A DNA stretch of 45,558 nucleotides from the NCBI GenBank assembly GCA_017559825.1, contig JAFYQR010000178.1:1-45558 (forward strand), written 5' to 3'. Source of the stretch: Thermoguttaceae bacterium (GTDB lineage: Bacteria > Planctomycetota > Planctomycetia > Pirellulales > Thermoguttaceae). Under the pieces are notes generated by a model. That model was given only the letters and a program-made list of their open reading frames with translations. It had not been told where the DNA came from and did not search any database. A program made the position numbers and the translations under genes. Shown one piece after another: positions 15,889 to 24,102 of this stretch; the first letter of the stretch is position 1, and every line of letters starts with the position of its first letter.

Positions 15889-16893
15889 ATGGCCGCTAAT
15901 TTAACGCCCCAATATTTGAAAGCCGAAGAAGAGTATCGTCGCGCGCAGTCGCCGGACGAAGAGTTGCGTTGGCTCCAAGTGATGCTTCAGGAAATCCCGA
16001 AGCATAAAGCCAGCGAAAAAATGCAGATGATGCTGAAAACGAAGATCGCCGACGCCAAGAAAGAGGTCGAAGCGTCGCGCGGCGCCGGAAAAAAAGCGGG
16101 CGGCAAATCGGTCAAGATTCCGCGTCAGGGCGCCGGAACCGCGGTTATCATCGGCGGCCCAAACTCCGGAAAGTCGCAGCTTCTTACCTATTTTACCAAG
16201 GCGAAGCCGGAAGTCGCGCCTTATCCCTTCACGACGCAAACCGCGTCGCCCGGGATGATGGCTTGGGAAGACGTCTTCGTTCAGTTGATCGACACGCCGC
16301 CGATCACGCCGGACTTTTTCGAGTCGTATTTGTACGGGTACATTCGCGGAGCGGAGCTGGTGTTGCTGATGGTCGACCTCGGCGACGACGACGGAATCCA
16401 ACAATGCCAAGACGTGCTCGACCGTCTGCAAGGGACGAAAACGCGGTTGGCCGCCGAATCGTCGCTCGACGAAGAAGACGTCGGGCTTTCGTACACGAAG
16501 ACTTTCCTCGTCTTCAATAAATGCGACTTGCCGGACTTCAACGACCGTCTCGAACTCTTCCGCGAGTTCTGTTCGACGCCGTTCCGCGAGTTCCAAATTT
16601 CCGCCGTCGACGGAAGCGGAACTGAAGAACTCCGCAACGCGATTTACGAAGCGATGAACGTCGTTCGCGTTTACACCAAACAGCCGACGAAAAAAGAAGC
16701 CGACCGCGACAAGCCGTTCACGCTCAAAGAGGGGAGCAACGTTTTCGACCTTTGCGACCAAATTCACAAAGATTACGCCGCGAAATTCAAATCGGCGCGC
16801 GTTTGGGGCGAAGCGGTGCACGACGGAACGGTCGTCAAGGGCGATTACGTCGTCCGCGACGGCGACGTCGTCGAGATTAATGTCGCGCCGTAA
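15889..16893 (+). CDS. Obg/DRG-like GTPase with C-terminal TGS domain
   Basis: 334 residues from the ATG at 15889 (GAGAAG just upstream). Residues 1-85 are charged and helical, as in DRG proteins. G1 is GGPNSGKS (89-96), G4 is NKCD (210-213), G5 is near SAVDGSG (239-244). The G3 position reads DTPP (135-138) where GTPases normally have DxxG. The last 65 residues form a TGS domain (LKEGSNVFDLCDQIHKD to VRDGDVVEIN), an RNA/ribosome-associated fold found in DRG, YchF/OBG-type and ThrRS proteins. A role in translation or ribosome function is likely from the family but unproven. It ends in a very good terminator. The upstream gap (15624-15888) holds no clear promoter. Confidence 0.87.
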   Translation: MAANLTPQYLKAEEEYRRAQSPDEELRWLQVMLQEIPKHKASEKMQMMLKTKIADAKKEVEASRGAGKKAGGKSVKIPRQGAGTAVIIGGPNSGKSQLLTYFTKAKPEVAPYPFTTQTASPGMMAWEDVFVQLIDTPPITPDFFESYLYGYIRGAELVLLMVDLGDDDGIQQCQDVLDRLQGTKTRLAAESSLDEEDVGLSYTKTFLVFNKCDLPDFNDRLELFREFCSTPFREFQISAVDGSGTEELRNAIYEAMNVVRVYTKQPTKKEADRDKPFTLKEGSNVFDLCDQIHKDYAAKFKSARVWGEAVHDGTVVKGDYVVRDGDVVEINVAP

Positions 16894-16930
16894 TTTGCGC
16901 GGCTTGCCTATTTTGAAACAAAAACGAAAC

Positions 16931-16966
16931 GCGTCGTTCTTCAAAACGGAGAACGGCGCTTTTTTT
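16931..16966 (+). terminator. Rho-independent terminator after the TGS GTPase
   Basis: GCGTCGTTCT (16931-16940) pairs with AGAACGGCGC (16950-16959, one U-G), followed by seven T. Confidence 0.88.
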
Positions 16967-17334
16967 ATTTTGCGTCGATTTAATAAAACGACTATCTTGT
17001 TTATTTTATTATTTTGCCTGTCGAAAAAAACGTCGATTTTTGAGAAAACTTTGAAGCGGCGCCGACGGAATAACCGATACATCCAGCAGACAAGCGACGT
17101 CGGCGCATTCCGGCGTCGTCGGTCGGGGCTTACGTCAAGGACGCGAAGCCGTTTAAGATTAATTGCGAGACGCCGCGACCCCCTGAATTAGGGCGAAGTA
17201 TTGTCCGTCGCCGCGACGACGTTCCGTCGAACGAAGTCCGTTGATTTCGATCAAGCGCGACGAAGGCGTTCCGGAACGCGCTTCGAGCCGCCGGGCGACG
17301 CGTCTCCTGTTTTCATGAAAGCAAAGGATTTGAA
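16967..17334. other. Intergenic region without a recognised gene
   Basis: An AT-rich start (16967-17050) gives way to CG-rich sequence with short inverted repeats, for example around GACGTCGGCG at 17096-17105 and CGGCGTCGTC at 17113-17122. No tRNA, promoter of good quality or conserved ORF was found; it is the leader region of the small lipoprotein gene at 17335. Confidence 0.5.
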
Positions 17335-17559
17335 ATGAAATCGATGAAAACCATCGGCGCTCTCGCGCTCGCGGCGTTGTTCGTCGTTCCGTTCGTCGGG
17401 TGCCAAGTTACCCGCAACGGCCAAACGCTGCCGAGTCCGCACTACATTGACGACGATATTCAATATCATCCGTCCGGCAACGAGTTCCAATACCAAGAGG
17501 AAGTCGACCAAATGAACAAAATCAACGCCGAGCGTCAAGCCGCCAACGCCGCGTACTAA
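17335..17559 (+). CDS. Small planctomycete lipoprotein (GQTLPSP type)
   Basis: 74 residues; AAAGG at 17323-17327 precedes the ATG. Signal peptide with lipobox VGC and Cys at about residue 23, then the short mature chain NGQTLPSPHYIDDDIQYHP, followed by a Gln/Glu-rich amphipathic tail. I recall closely similar very small proteins (QTLPSP-YYL-DDVQY) in many planctomycete genomes, so this appears lineage-conserved; its function is unknown. It is predicted to be lipid-anchored in the membrane. It is a single-gene unit closed by a strong terminator, with a long upstream region (441 bp to the previous gene). Confidence 0.82.
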   Translation: MKSMKTIGALALAALFVVPFVGCQVTRNGQTLPSPHYIDDDIQYHPSGNEFQYQEEVDQMNKINAERQAANAAY

Positions 17560-17610
17560 TCGCCGCGAGGAACCCGGCCTCGCGAGACGGGTTCGCGTTG
17601 AAAATGAAAA

Positions 17611-17658
17611 AAACGGTTCCGTTTCGTCGTCGAAGGGCGACGAGCGGAGCCGTTTTTT
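17611..17658 (+). terminator. Rho-independent terminator after the small lipoprotein
   Basis: AAACGGTTCCG pairs with CGGAGCCGTTT, with an inner TCGTCG/CGACGA extension, and ends in six T. Confidence 0.88.
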
Positions 17659-17718
17659 CGCTGGAGGCGGAAACTTCGCAAATTTTGCCGAGGAAAAGGC
17701 GAGAAACGAAAGAAACGC

Positions 17719-17747
17719 TTTACAAGTCCGGGCCCGGCGAGTACAAT
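17719..17747 (+). promoter_or_regulatory. Sigma70-like promoter for the 17830-19740 unit
   Basis: TTTACA (17719-17724), 17-nt spacer, TACAAT (17742-17747); leader about 75 nt. Confidence 0.65.
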
Positions 17748-17829
17748 AAACGGGAAGGCGCGGAAAGGCCGCGTTGAAAAGGAAAGAGCGAGTGCGACGA
17801 ACCCGCGAACGCGAGGAGAAAACGACGCG

Positions 17830-18417
17830 ATGGAAGAATGGCTGCTTTGGGAGTTTCCGGCGAAGGTTCGAGACGGCGCGACGACGTTCTTTTTTTGGTC
17901 CGGCGTCGCGATTTGGGTCGGCTTAGCGGCGCGATTTCTCGTTCCGGCGCGAGTCGTGCGGGGGCCGTGGCTGACGTTGTGCTTGGGGTTTGTAGGCTCG
18001 TGTTTGGGACCGTTCGCGCTGCGTTCGTTCTTTAAGCTCGACGGATACGACCCGATCGGGCCGAGCGGTTTGCTGGCGTCGGTTTTCGCGGCGTTGGCGG
18101 CGCTTTGTCTTTTTTACGTCGTCGCGTTCTTTTTTCCGGCGCGTTTCGACGACGAAGACGGCGATCGGCGCGACTTTGAAGACGACGAGAACGACTTGGA
18201 CGACGAAGAAAGCGCCGAGTTCGCCGACGAGAGAGAACGAGCGCGAAACGAACGGCGGCGCCGGGAATACCGCGAGCCGCCGCGCCGGCGCGAGCGCGTC
18301 GACGATATTTATCGAGAACGGGAGCGCGATCGGCGCAGGGATTACGACTTGGACGACGAAGAAAACGACGAGCGCGAACGCGAGGCGGAGCGTCGTCGAC
18401 GGCCGCGTCGACGGTAA
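17830..18417 (+). CDS. Membrane protein with long charged (Asp/Glu then Arg-rich) tail
   Basis: 195 residues; GGAG at 17818-ish sits about 8 nt before the ATG at 17830. Three hydrophobic segments occupy about residues 20-40, 45-65 and 75-105; the loop LDGYDPIGPSGLLASVF recalls small glycine-rich membrane proteins of the GlsB/YeaQ kind, but this is a weak resemblance. From about residue 107 the chain is a polyampholyte: first Asp/Glu-rich (DDEDGDRRDFEDDEND), then Arg/Glu-rich blocks, ending RRRRPRRR. The tail is probably disordered and cytoplasmic. Function unknown. It is followed after 33 bp by the SGNH hydrolase gene with no terminator between, so the two are probably co-transcribed. Confidence 0.72.
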   Translation: MEEWLLWEFPAKVRDGATTFFFWSGVAIWVGLAARFLVPARVVRGPWLTLCLGFVGSCLGPFALRSFFKLDGYDPIGPSGLLASVFAALAALCLFYVVAFFFPARFDDEDGDRRDFEDDENDLDDEESAEFADERERARNERRRREYREPPRRRERVDDIYRERERDRRRDYDLDDEENDEREREAERRRRPRRR

Positions 18418-18450
18418 GATGTTAGCGACGTTAAGATAAAAGGAGAAACA

Positions 18451-19740
18451 ATGCGAAGACGAGAATTTTTAAACGGCGTCGTCGGGGCGGCGTTTGGCGT
18501 TTCGGCGTTTCGTTGGGCGAACGTCGGCGTTTGCGCGGCGCAAGAATCGGCGGCAAGTTCGGGAAAACTGCCGAAAAACGTCGTTCGCCGCGGCGAATAC
18601 CGGAACTCGAAGCGCGTTTTCGAGACGACCGGACGCGGTCGCGTCGCGTTTCTCGGCGGCTCGATCACCGAGATGGACGGGTACCGCCCGATGGTTTGCG
18701 AGTACTTGACGAAAAAATTCCCGACGACGGAGTTCGATTTCGTCGCCGCCGGGATTTCGTCGACTTGTTCCGACGTCGGCGCGTTCCGGCTCGAAACGGA
18801 CGTTCTGAAAAACGGCCCGGTCGACTTGTTTTTCGTCGAGTTTTCGGTCAACGACGACCAAGACGGGCGTTTTTCGGTCGAGCGGGCGATTCGCGGAATG
18901 GAAGGGATTATCGGACGAATGCGCGCGGAGAACCCGAACGTCGATATCGTGATGACGTTTTTCGTCAACGAACGGCTGATGGACGATTATCGCAAGGGGA
19001 AAGTCGCGCCGAGTATCCAAGCGCATTCGGCGGTCGCGGAACGTTGGGCGATTTCGACGATCAATATGGCGAAGGAGATTCAAGAGCGAATCGACGCGAA
19101 AAACTTGACTTGGCAAGAGTTCGGCGGCGTTCACCCGGCGCCGCGCGGGAACAAAATTTGCGCCGATATGATCGCCGCGCTCCTCGACGACGCTTGGAGC
19201 GAAACTTGCGCGCAAAGCGCCGAAAGCGGTAACGCCGACTTGACGCCGCATAAAACGCCGAAACCGCTCGACGAATTTTCCTTTACGAACGCCGGGTTCC
19301 GCGGGTTCGACGGCGTCGCGACGAACGTTGGTAAAATCGGCGACGGCGCGTCGGTAAAAGAAGGCGGGTTCAAACTTTACGTTCCCGATTGGTCGAAAAT
19401 TCGCGGTTCGTTCCGCTCGACCTTCGCGAACTTGCCGCTTCTTTGCGGAGAAAAGTTCGGCGCGGAATTCTCGTTCGACTTTGAAGGGCGTTCGCTCGCG
19501 CTGTACGTCTTGGCCGGGCCGGACGCCGGGCGTCTCGACGTGAAAATCGACGGCGGCGATTGGACGCAAGTCGAAGTTTTTCACGACTATAGCGTTGGGC
19601 TTCATTACCCGCGAGCGGTCGCGCTGGCGGACGGTTTGAAGCGCGGGCGACACTCGGTCGTTTGCCGAATCGCGGCGGAAAAAGACGGTCGAAGCGCCGG
19701 GAACGCGGTTCGTATTCTGCAAATCTGCGTCGACCGCTGA
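18451..19740 (+). CDS. Tat-exported SGNH/GDSL-type hydrolase
   Basis: 429 residues; AAGGAG at 18440-18445. It begins MRRREFLNGVVGAAFG, a twin-arginine signal (RRREFL), so it is probably exported folded. SGNH blocks: nucleophile Ser71 in FLGGSITEMDGY, the Gly block after AAGISSTCSD, Asn in FSVNDDQ, and His in FGGVHPAPRGNK. The usual DxxH of block V reads GGVH here, so the acid is missing at its normal position. Residues about 265-429 form a beta-rich extra domain. SGNH enzymes are esterases or lipases, often deacetylating polysaccharides (CE2/CE3/CE12 types); substrate unknown. It fits the secreted glycan-degradation theme. No terminator is evident after it. Confidence 0.85.
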   Translation: MRRREFLNGVVGAAFGVSAFRWANVGVCAAQESAASSGKLPKNVVRRGEYRNSKRVFETTGRGRVAFLGGSITEMDGYRPMVCEYLTKKFPTTEFDFVAAGISSTCSDVGAFRLETDVLKNGPVDLFFVEFSVNDDQDGRFSVERAIRGMEGIIGRMRAENPNVDIVMTFFVNERLMDDYRKGKVAPSIQAHSAVAERWAISTINMAKEIQERIDAKNLTWQEFGGVHPAPRGNKICADMIAALLDDAWSETCAQSAESGNADLTPHKTPKPLDEFSFTNAGFRGFDGVATNVGKIGDGASVKEGGFKLYVPDWSKIRGSFRSTFANLPLLCGEKFGAEFSFDFEGRSLALYVLAGPDAGRLDVKIDGGDWTQVEVFHDYSVGLHYPRAVALADGLKRGRHSVVCRIAAEKDGRSAGNAVRILQICVDR

Positions 19741-19875
19741 CGGCGGCGCTCGTCGAAAAGCGTTAATTTCGGCGGTTTAGCGAAAACGCGTCGTTGGGTT
19801 GCGAGAAACCGGGCGGCGCGTTTCGACGTTTCTTGGTTTTTTGTCAAAAAATCGCGAAGTTACTCGACGCCGCGC

Positions 19876-19904
19876 TTGAAATCGGCGTCGCGGCGGGATA
19901 TAAT
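19876..19904 (+). promoter_or_regulatory. Strong sigma70-like promoter for the membrane-protein pair
   Basis: TTGAAA (19876-19881), 17-nt spacer, TATAAT (19899-19904). The apparent TTG start of the longer reading frame is the -35 element itself, which supports translation from 19990 instead. Confidence 0.78.
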
Positions 19905-19989
19905 GACGTTAGGTCGCCGAATAAGCGCGAAATTAAAACGGCTCTTTGGGCGTTTAAGTCTTAAAAATAAAAATGTTGGAGAAAACGAG

Positions 19990-20400
19990 ATGAACGAATC
20001 GACGAAACAAGGGGAAGCGCGTCGCGGAACGTTCGGCGCTCGAGCGGTCGTTTGGGCGCGTCGGCTCGATTGGGCGGCGATTTTCGCGTCGGCGGCGTCG
20101 GTCGCGATTTTTCTTTTCGCGGGCGTCGGGGCGGCGCTCCTTTGCCTCGCGACGCCGGGAGGGAGCGAAAAGGAGTTCGCGCCTTTTGTCGCGGCGACGC
20201 TTTTGAGTTGCGTTCGAGCGGCGGTCGCGGTAAGCGCGGTCGCTTGGGGCGCTTTGGCGTTGCGAAGCGCGGCGTCGTTTTGCGCTTTTTTCGCGTCGAC
20301 GGCGGGCGACTGGGGCCGTTTCGCGGTCGCGACTTTTTGCGGTTTGGCGAGCGTTTGGAGCGTTTACGTCGTCGCGTTCGGCGCGCAACGTTGGCTTTGA
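19990..20400 (+). CDS. Unrecognised small integral membrane protein
   Basis: 136 residues from the ATG at 19990; TTGGAGAAAAC supplies the ribosome site. After a polar N-terminus (about 25 residues with WARRLDWAAIF) there are three likely membrane segments: about residues 30-52, 65-88 and 108-130. The composition is very rich in Ala, Val, Phe and Arg. No catalytic or binding motif is visible. The next gene begins 45 bp downstream with the same TTGGAGAAAA ribosome context and also encodes an Ala-rich multi-span protein, so they form a two-gene unit. Function is unknown; a paired membrane complex is speculation. Confidence 0.68.
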   Translation: MNESTKQGEARRGTFGARAVVWARRLDWAAIFASAASVAIFLFAGVGAALLCLATPGGSEKEFAPFVAATLLSCVRAAVAVSAVAWGALALRSAASFCAFFASTAGDWGRFAVATFCGLASVWSVYVVAFGAQRWL

Positions 20401-20444
20401 ACGAGTTAAAGTTCTTGAAATAACAGACGTTGGAGAAAAGGACG

Positions 20445-21194
20445 ATGAACGGTTGGACGGAAAACGGCGGACGCGTCGGCGTCGACGGTTCGGCGAAAGA
20501 AGGCGGGAGCGCGCTAACGCGAATCGCGGCGGTTTCGGGGGGCCTTTGCGTTCTTTTTTCGGTCGCGACGTTCGTCGGGGCGGCTCTGTCGAGCGAGCGC
20601 GTTTTGCTTTACGCGACGTCGGCGACGGTCGCTTTCGTCGCGGCGGTCGGGACGTTCGCTTGGCGCTTCGACGCGGTTCGCTCGGGCGTTTTTGGAACGT
20701 TCGCGGCGTCGGGACGCGGTTTGAAGGCGGCGCCCCGACGTTTCGCGACGTCGGCGAAGCGTGTCGACGCGGCGACGGGTTTTTCGGCGACTTGCCGACG
20801 CGTCGCGGCGGCGCTGGAACGGCGGGGAAAACGCGACTTCGAAACGTTGGAACCGGTTTCGGCTTTGCTCGATTTTTCGACGCTGGAAGCCGGGGTTTGC
20901 GCCGCGATCTCTTGGGCGAAGGCGATCGCTTGTTTTTTGACCGAGCCAAGTCCGCGTTGGGAGGTTAGCGGCGAATTTAAACTCGCGGGGTCTCAATTTT
21001 GGGGCGCGTTAGGCCTTGCCTTGACGGCGATCGCGCTCTTTCTCTTGGCGACGCGGGCCCTTTGGACGGTCGCGCTTCTTTGCCGAAAAAAGGGGGGGAA
21101 AACGACTCTCCTCTTTTGGGCGGGACTGATCGCGACGGCGTTCGCGCTCCTTGAAGGAGCGGGGGCGGGGGCGATCGTCGCCGTTTGGGAATAA
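20445..21194 (+). CDS. Unrecognised integral membrane protein, partner of the 19990 gene
   Basis: 249 residues from the ATG at 20445 with TTGGAG at 20430-20435 (the TTG of the longer frame is part of that ribosome site). Two membrane segments lie near the N-terminus (about 25-47 and 53-75), a central soluble, Arg-rich region covers about 80-155, and further spans follow at about 155-165, 185-205 and 220-245. No known family motif is seen. It is co-directional with the preceding membrane protein and closed by a bidirectional hairpin. The pair has its own strong promoter, so it is probably real and expressed despite the lack of recognisable homology. Confidence 0.65.
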   Translation: MNGWTENGGRVGVDGSAKEGGSALTRIAAVSGGLCVLFSVATFVGAALSSERVLLYATSATVAFVAAVGTFAWRFDAVRSGVFGTFAASGRGLKAAPRRFATSAKRVDAATGFSATCRRVAAALERRGKRDFETLEPVSALLDFSTLEAGVCAAISWAKAIACFLTEPSPRWEVSGEFKLAGSQFWGALGLALTAIALFLLATRALWTVALLCRKKGGKTTLLFWAGLIATAFALLEGAGAGAIVAVWE

Positions 21195-21254
21195 TAACGC
21201 GTTGAAACGGCGAGAGAAACGATGAACGCCGGAAACGGTTAAACGACGAAAAGA

Positions 21255-21292
21255 AAACCCGTCGCGGCGTCGGAACGCTCGCGGCGGGTTTC
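21255..21292. terminator. Bidirectional terminator hairpin
   Basis: AAACCCGTCGCG pairs with CGCGGCGGGTTT (one U-G). It separates the membrane pair (+) from the nucleotidyltransferase gene (-). Confidence 0.65.
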
Positions 21293-21368
21293 GCGTTTCT
21301 TGGGAAGCGAGCGACGAGCGACGGCGTTAACGGAGGGCCCGTCGCGCGCCAATTTTCCCCGCTTTCCT

Positions 21369-22133
21369 TTAAGCGCTTTTCGAAATTTCGGCGAAAAACG
21401 CTTCGTCGAGCGGCGCCCAACCGGGGTTGGTTTCGTTAGGAAGTCGCGGTATAAGTTCGAGGACGCGTTCGATTTCCGACTCTAAATATTGATTAATCGC
21501 CGCGACTTGCGGAATTTTTTTCACTTCCGGCGCGTTTCTTTTAAGGTCGAGGAGGCGTAAAACTTCGGGACGAAGTCGCGCGTCGAGTTCGGCTTCCGCC
21601 AATTCGTCAAAAAGCATCGGGGGCGGCGACTTCTTGTCGAGAACCCAACGAGCCGCTAAGACGGGACGAAGGACGTAAAAATATTTTTTCAACTTGACTT
21701 GCTCGTCGAGCAAATACTCGCGATAATTTTTGCGCGCCATATTGGCGTAATGTTCGAGGCCGCGTTTGACGGAAAAATAGCGTTGCGCCAAAGGACGGAA
21801 CGTTCGGCAAAAATTGGCGTCCTCCGCGTAAACGATCGGCGACGCGAGCCATTCGAAACAAGACGGATTGGATTTGGTGAGGAGTTTTAACGTTTTGGAC
21901 AAATCCCAACCGACGACGTCTAAATCGTCGTTGATGGGAAGCTCGATAACGTCGCGCAACGTTTCGAGCCGCAAATAGTCTCGTTGCGAACGAACGTAAA
22001 TGAAACGAACGTCGTAATCGCTGTCCGTCGACGCAAAACCCCAAGCGCGACTTCCAGATTCGACCGCCAATAGAACGCGAACGTTTTTTTCCCGTTCGAT
22101 TTCGCGTAATTTATCGACGATAATATTTTGCAT
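21369..22133 (-). CDS. Predicted nucleotidyltransferase (DNA polymerase beta superfamily, YcgL/RlaP type)
   Basis: 254 residues; AAAGGA lies about 7 nt before the ATG at 22133. The nucleotidyltransferase core is at residues 22-50: VLLAVESGSRAWGFASTDSD then YDVRFIY, with the GSR and DSDYD motif providing the metal-binding aspartates; a third Asp is in DDLDVVGWDL at about 70. This matches PF10127, a phage- and bacteria-wide family related to the RNA-repair-linked RlaP proteins. The C-terminal helical half (about 120-250) resembles substrate-binding helices. The nucleotide and acceptor are unknown. No operon partner is visible: the neighbours are a terminator and a 378-bp gap. Confidence 0.86.
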   Translation of the reverse strand: MQNIIVDKLREIEREKNVRVLLAVESGSRAWGFASTDSDYDVRFIYVRSQRDYLRLETLRDVIELPINDDLDVVGWDLSKTLKLLTKSNPSCFEWLASPIVYAEDANFCRTFRPLAQRYFSVKRGLEHYANMARKNYREYLLDEQVKLKKYFYVLRPVLAARWVLDKKSPPPMLFDELAEAELDARLRPEVLRLLDLKRNAPEVKKIPQVAAINQYLESEIERVLELIPRLPNETNPGWAPLDEAFFAEISKSA

Positions 22134-22511
22134 TAATCTTTCCTTTCTTTATTTCTTTCTTGCTTGCTTTGGTTTGTTTGGCGAGCGCGACGGCTTTTCT
22201 CGCTAAAAACGGCGCGTTCGGTTCCGAATTTGGGAGCGCGTCGCCGTTAACGATAAGAAAAATGGACGTCGGCTCATGGCCTAAGAGCGCCGTGCGAGTA
22301 AAATTTGTAAGAAAAAATGAAATTTTTCCGAAAATTTTTTCGCGTTTTTCTTTCCGCCGCTTCGAAGTCGCGACGCGGAGCAAGTTTAGCGTCGACGGTT
22401 CGCGAGTCGCGCGAGTCCGGTTTCGGCGACGACGCAAATTGGGAGCGCGCATCCTCCGCGCTCTTGGGGGGCGACGAACTCGCGAACTTTCTTTTATTTA
22501 ATTTTGACCGG
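22134..22511. other. Intergenic region between nucleotidyltransferase and GH28 genes
   Basis: It contains T-rich pyrimidine stretches next to 22134 (the leader of the minus-strand gene), AT-rich runs at 22300-22345, and one 7-bp GC-rich hairpin (GAGCGCG/CGCGCTC at about 22443-22464) that may end the GH28 transcript. The reading frames within it look like chance frames. Confidence 0.45.
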
Positions 22512-23972
22512 TTACTTGACTTCGACGTTATCGAGGAAGTCGCCGAGGTGAATCGTCGGCGCGCCGGGGCCGATTTTCTTGCCGAACGCTTCGACGTTTT
22601 CGATCGTCAAGCCGTCCGTTCGGTGCGCTTCGTCCGAACCGGAGAAGAGGAAACCGGCGTACGAAGTCGGGCCGACGACCGAAATATTCCGGATAACGAC
22701 GTTCTTAATATGGCCCGGCTCCTTGATTTGCATATATTGGTTGACGACCGGCCGCCCGACGAAGAGCCAGTTTTCGCGGTTCGCCGTGTCGACGTCGAAA
22801 CGGAGGCCCGACGAGTCGACTTTCTTAGCGAGTTCTTCCGGATTCAGCGCGTTTTGCGGGCCGGTTTCGAAGCGGATTCCGTCGAAAACAACGTCTTCCA
22901 AAATCATTCGCTCGCCCGGTTCGAGGAGGAAATTACGCGCTTGCGAACGGATAATGTCGATATTTTTGAACGTAATCCGGCGCATATACGGCGCGCGGCT
23001 CTCGTGTCCCATCAAGACCGTTCGGGCGCGGTCGCACCAAAAGACGCAATTTTCGACGTAGACGTCTTCGCAGTTCCCGTATTCGAGATTAAGGCCTTTG
23101 AGCGCCATACAGTCGTCGTCGGAGCGAATAAACGTGTTGGTAACGCGAACGTTCCGGCTGTTGCAGGGATTGATTCCGTCGTCGTTTTGGACGCGCCCGC
23201 CGCAGATTTTGATATTGTCGATAAAAACGCCGTCGCAGTCGACCGGGACGACCGTCCAACGCGACGCGCCGCGGATAATAACGCCTTCCAGCGAAACGTT
23301 TTTCGAGCCGAACATCGAAACGACGTGTCCGGTTGGACCCTCTCTCCATTTCCAAGGGTTCGAGTCGATAACGCCGCGTCCGCAAATGCGAACGTTTTCG
23401 CCGTTGACTTCGACGCCGCAACGAACGACCGCGCCCGGCGCTAAGTAGAGCGTTTCGTTCGATTTAAGGGAAATTTTTCCCCCTTCCGGGGTGTGAACGC
23501 CCGGGCCGAAATAACGGACGTTCGGCGCGTTCGCGTCCGGAACGTCTTTTTCGAGCGGGTTGACGAAAACGAGAATCGGGTTTTTGCGCCCGTTCGGCTC
23601 GACCGAAATTTGACAAGGCTTGTCGATTTTCAACTCGAACGAACCGTCGGCGTTTTTCGTCGGTTTCAAGCCGAGCGAAAGGGGGCGGACGGTCAAATCG
23701 TCGAGCGAAACGCCGGTTTTTTCGCGGAATTTGAGAACGACCGGTTCGTCCGCGTCGAGCGAAACGAAGCCGTATTCGCCGCCGAAGTCGTATTTTTCGA
23801 ACGGCGGGTCGGCGGTGCGGGCGGTCAAAACGCCGGTTTCTTGGCCGTTGACTTCGAGCGACCAAATTTCGCTGACCGGCTCCCCTTCCGGAACCGGCCA
23901 AAGACGGACTTCCGCTCGAGCGGTCGTCGTCGCGAAAAGAACGAACAAGGCGAGGAAAAACGCTTTTTTCAT
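22512..23972 (-). CDS. Secreted GH28-family glycoside hydrolase (polygalacturonase-like)
   Basis: 486 residues from the ATG at 23972 (AGAGG six nt upstream); the upstream extension to 24074 is rejected because the signal peptide MKKAFFLALFVLFATTTARA starts here. A beta-sandwich of about 100 residues precedes a right-handed beta-helix. GH28 landmarks: NDDGINPCNSRNV (the first catalytic Asp), FIRSDDDCMALKG (the Asp pair) and VLMGHESR in the place of the GHG histidine motif; an RIK-like strand follows. GH28 enzymes hydrolyse polygalacturonan, xylogalacturonan or rhamnogalacturonan by inversion. It is probably periplasmic or secreted. It belongs with the GH140-like and beta-helix proteins as a pectin-directed set, though it is 15 kb away from them. 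Confidence 0.9.
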   Translation of the reverse strand: MKKAFFLALFVLFATTTARAEVRLWPVPEGEPVSEIWSLEVNGQETGVLTARTADPPFEKYDFGGEYGFVSLDADEPVVLKFREKTGVSLDDLTVRPLSLGLKPTKNADGSFELKIDKPCQISVEPNGRKNPILVFVNPLEKDVPDANAPNVRYFGPGVHTPEGGKISLKSNETLYLAPGAVVRCGVEVNGENVRICGRGVIDSNPWKWREGPTGHVVSMFGSKNVSLEGVIIRGASRWTVVPVDCDGVFIDNIKICGGRVQNDDGINPCNSRNVRVTNTFIRSDDDCMALKGLNLEYGNCEDVYVENCVFWCDRARTVLMGHESRAPYMRRITFKNIDIIRSQARNFLLEPGERMILEDVVFDGIRFETGPQNALNPEELAKKVDSSGLRFDVDTANRENWLFVGRPVVNQYMQIKEPGHIKNVVIRNISVVGPTSYAGFLFSGSDEAHRTDGLTIENVEAFGKKIGPGAPTIHLGDFLDNVEVK

Positions 23973-24102
23973 CGGCGGCCTCTTAAAATAACGGGGGGTG
24001 AAAATCGATAAACGCGCCGACGTAGCCGCGTCGAACGGACGGAATCGGCGGCAAGTAAGCGAACCCGGCGACAAACGGACGGCGTTGTCGGCGTTAAAAC
24101 CG

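Noticed and set aside
22160..23444. Plus-strand frames over the nucleotidyltransferase/GH28 gap
   Set aside because: Arg/Val/Asp-rich products without motifs, running antisense into the GH28 gene.
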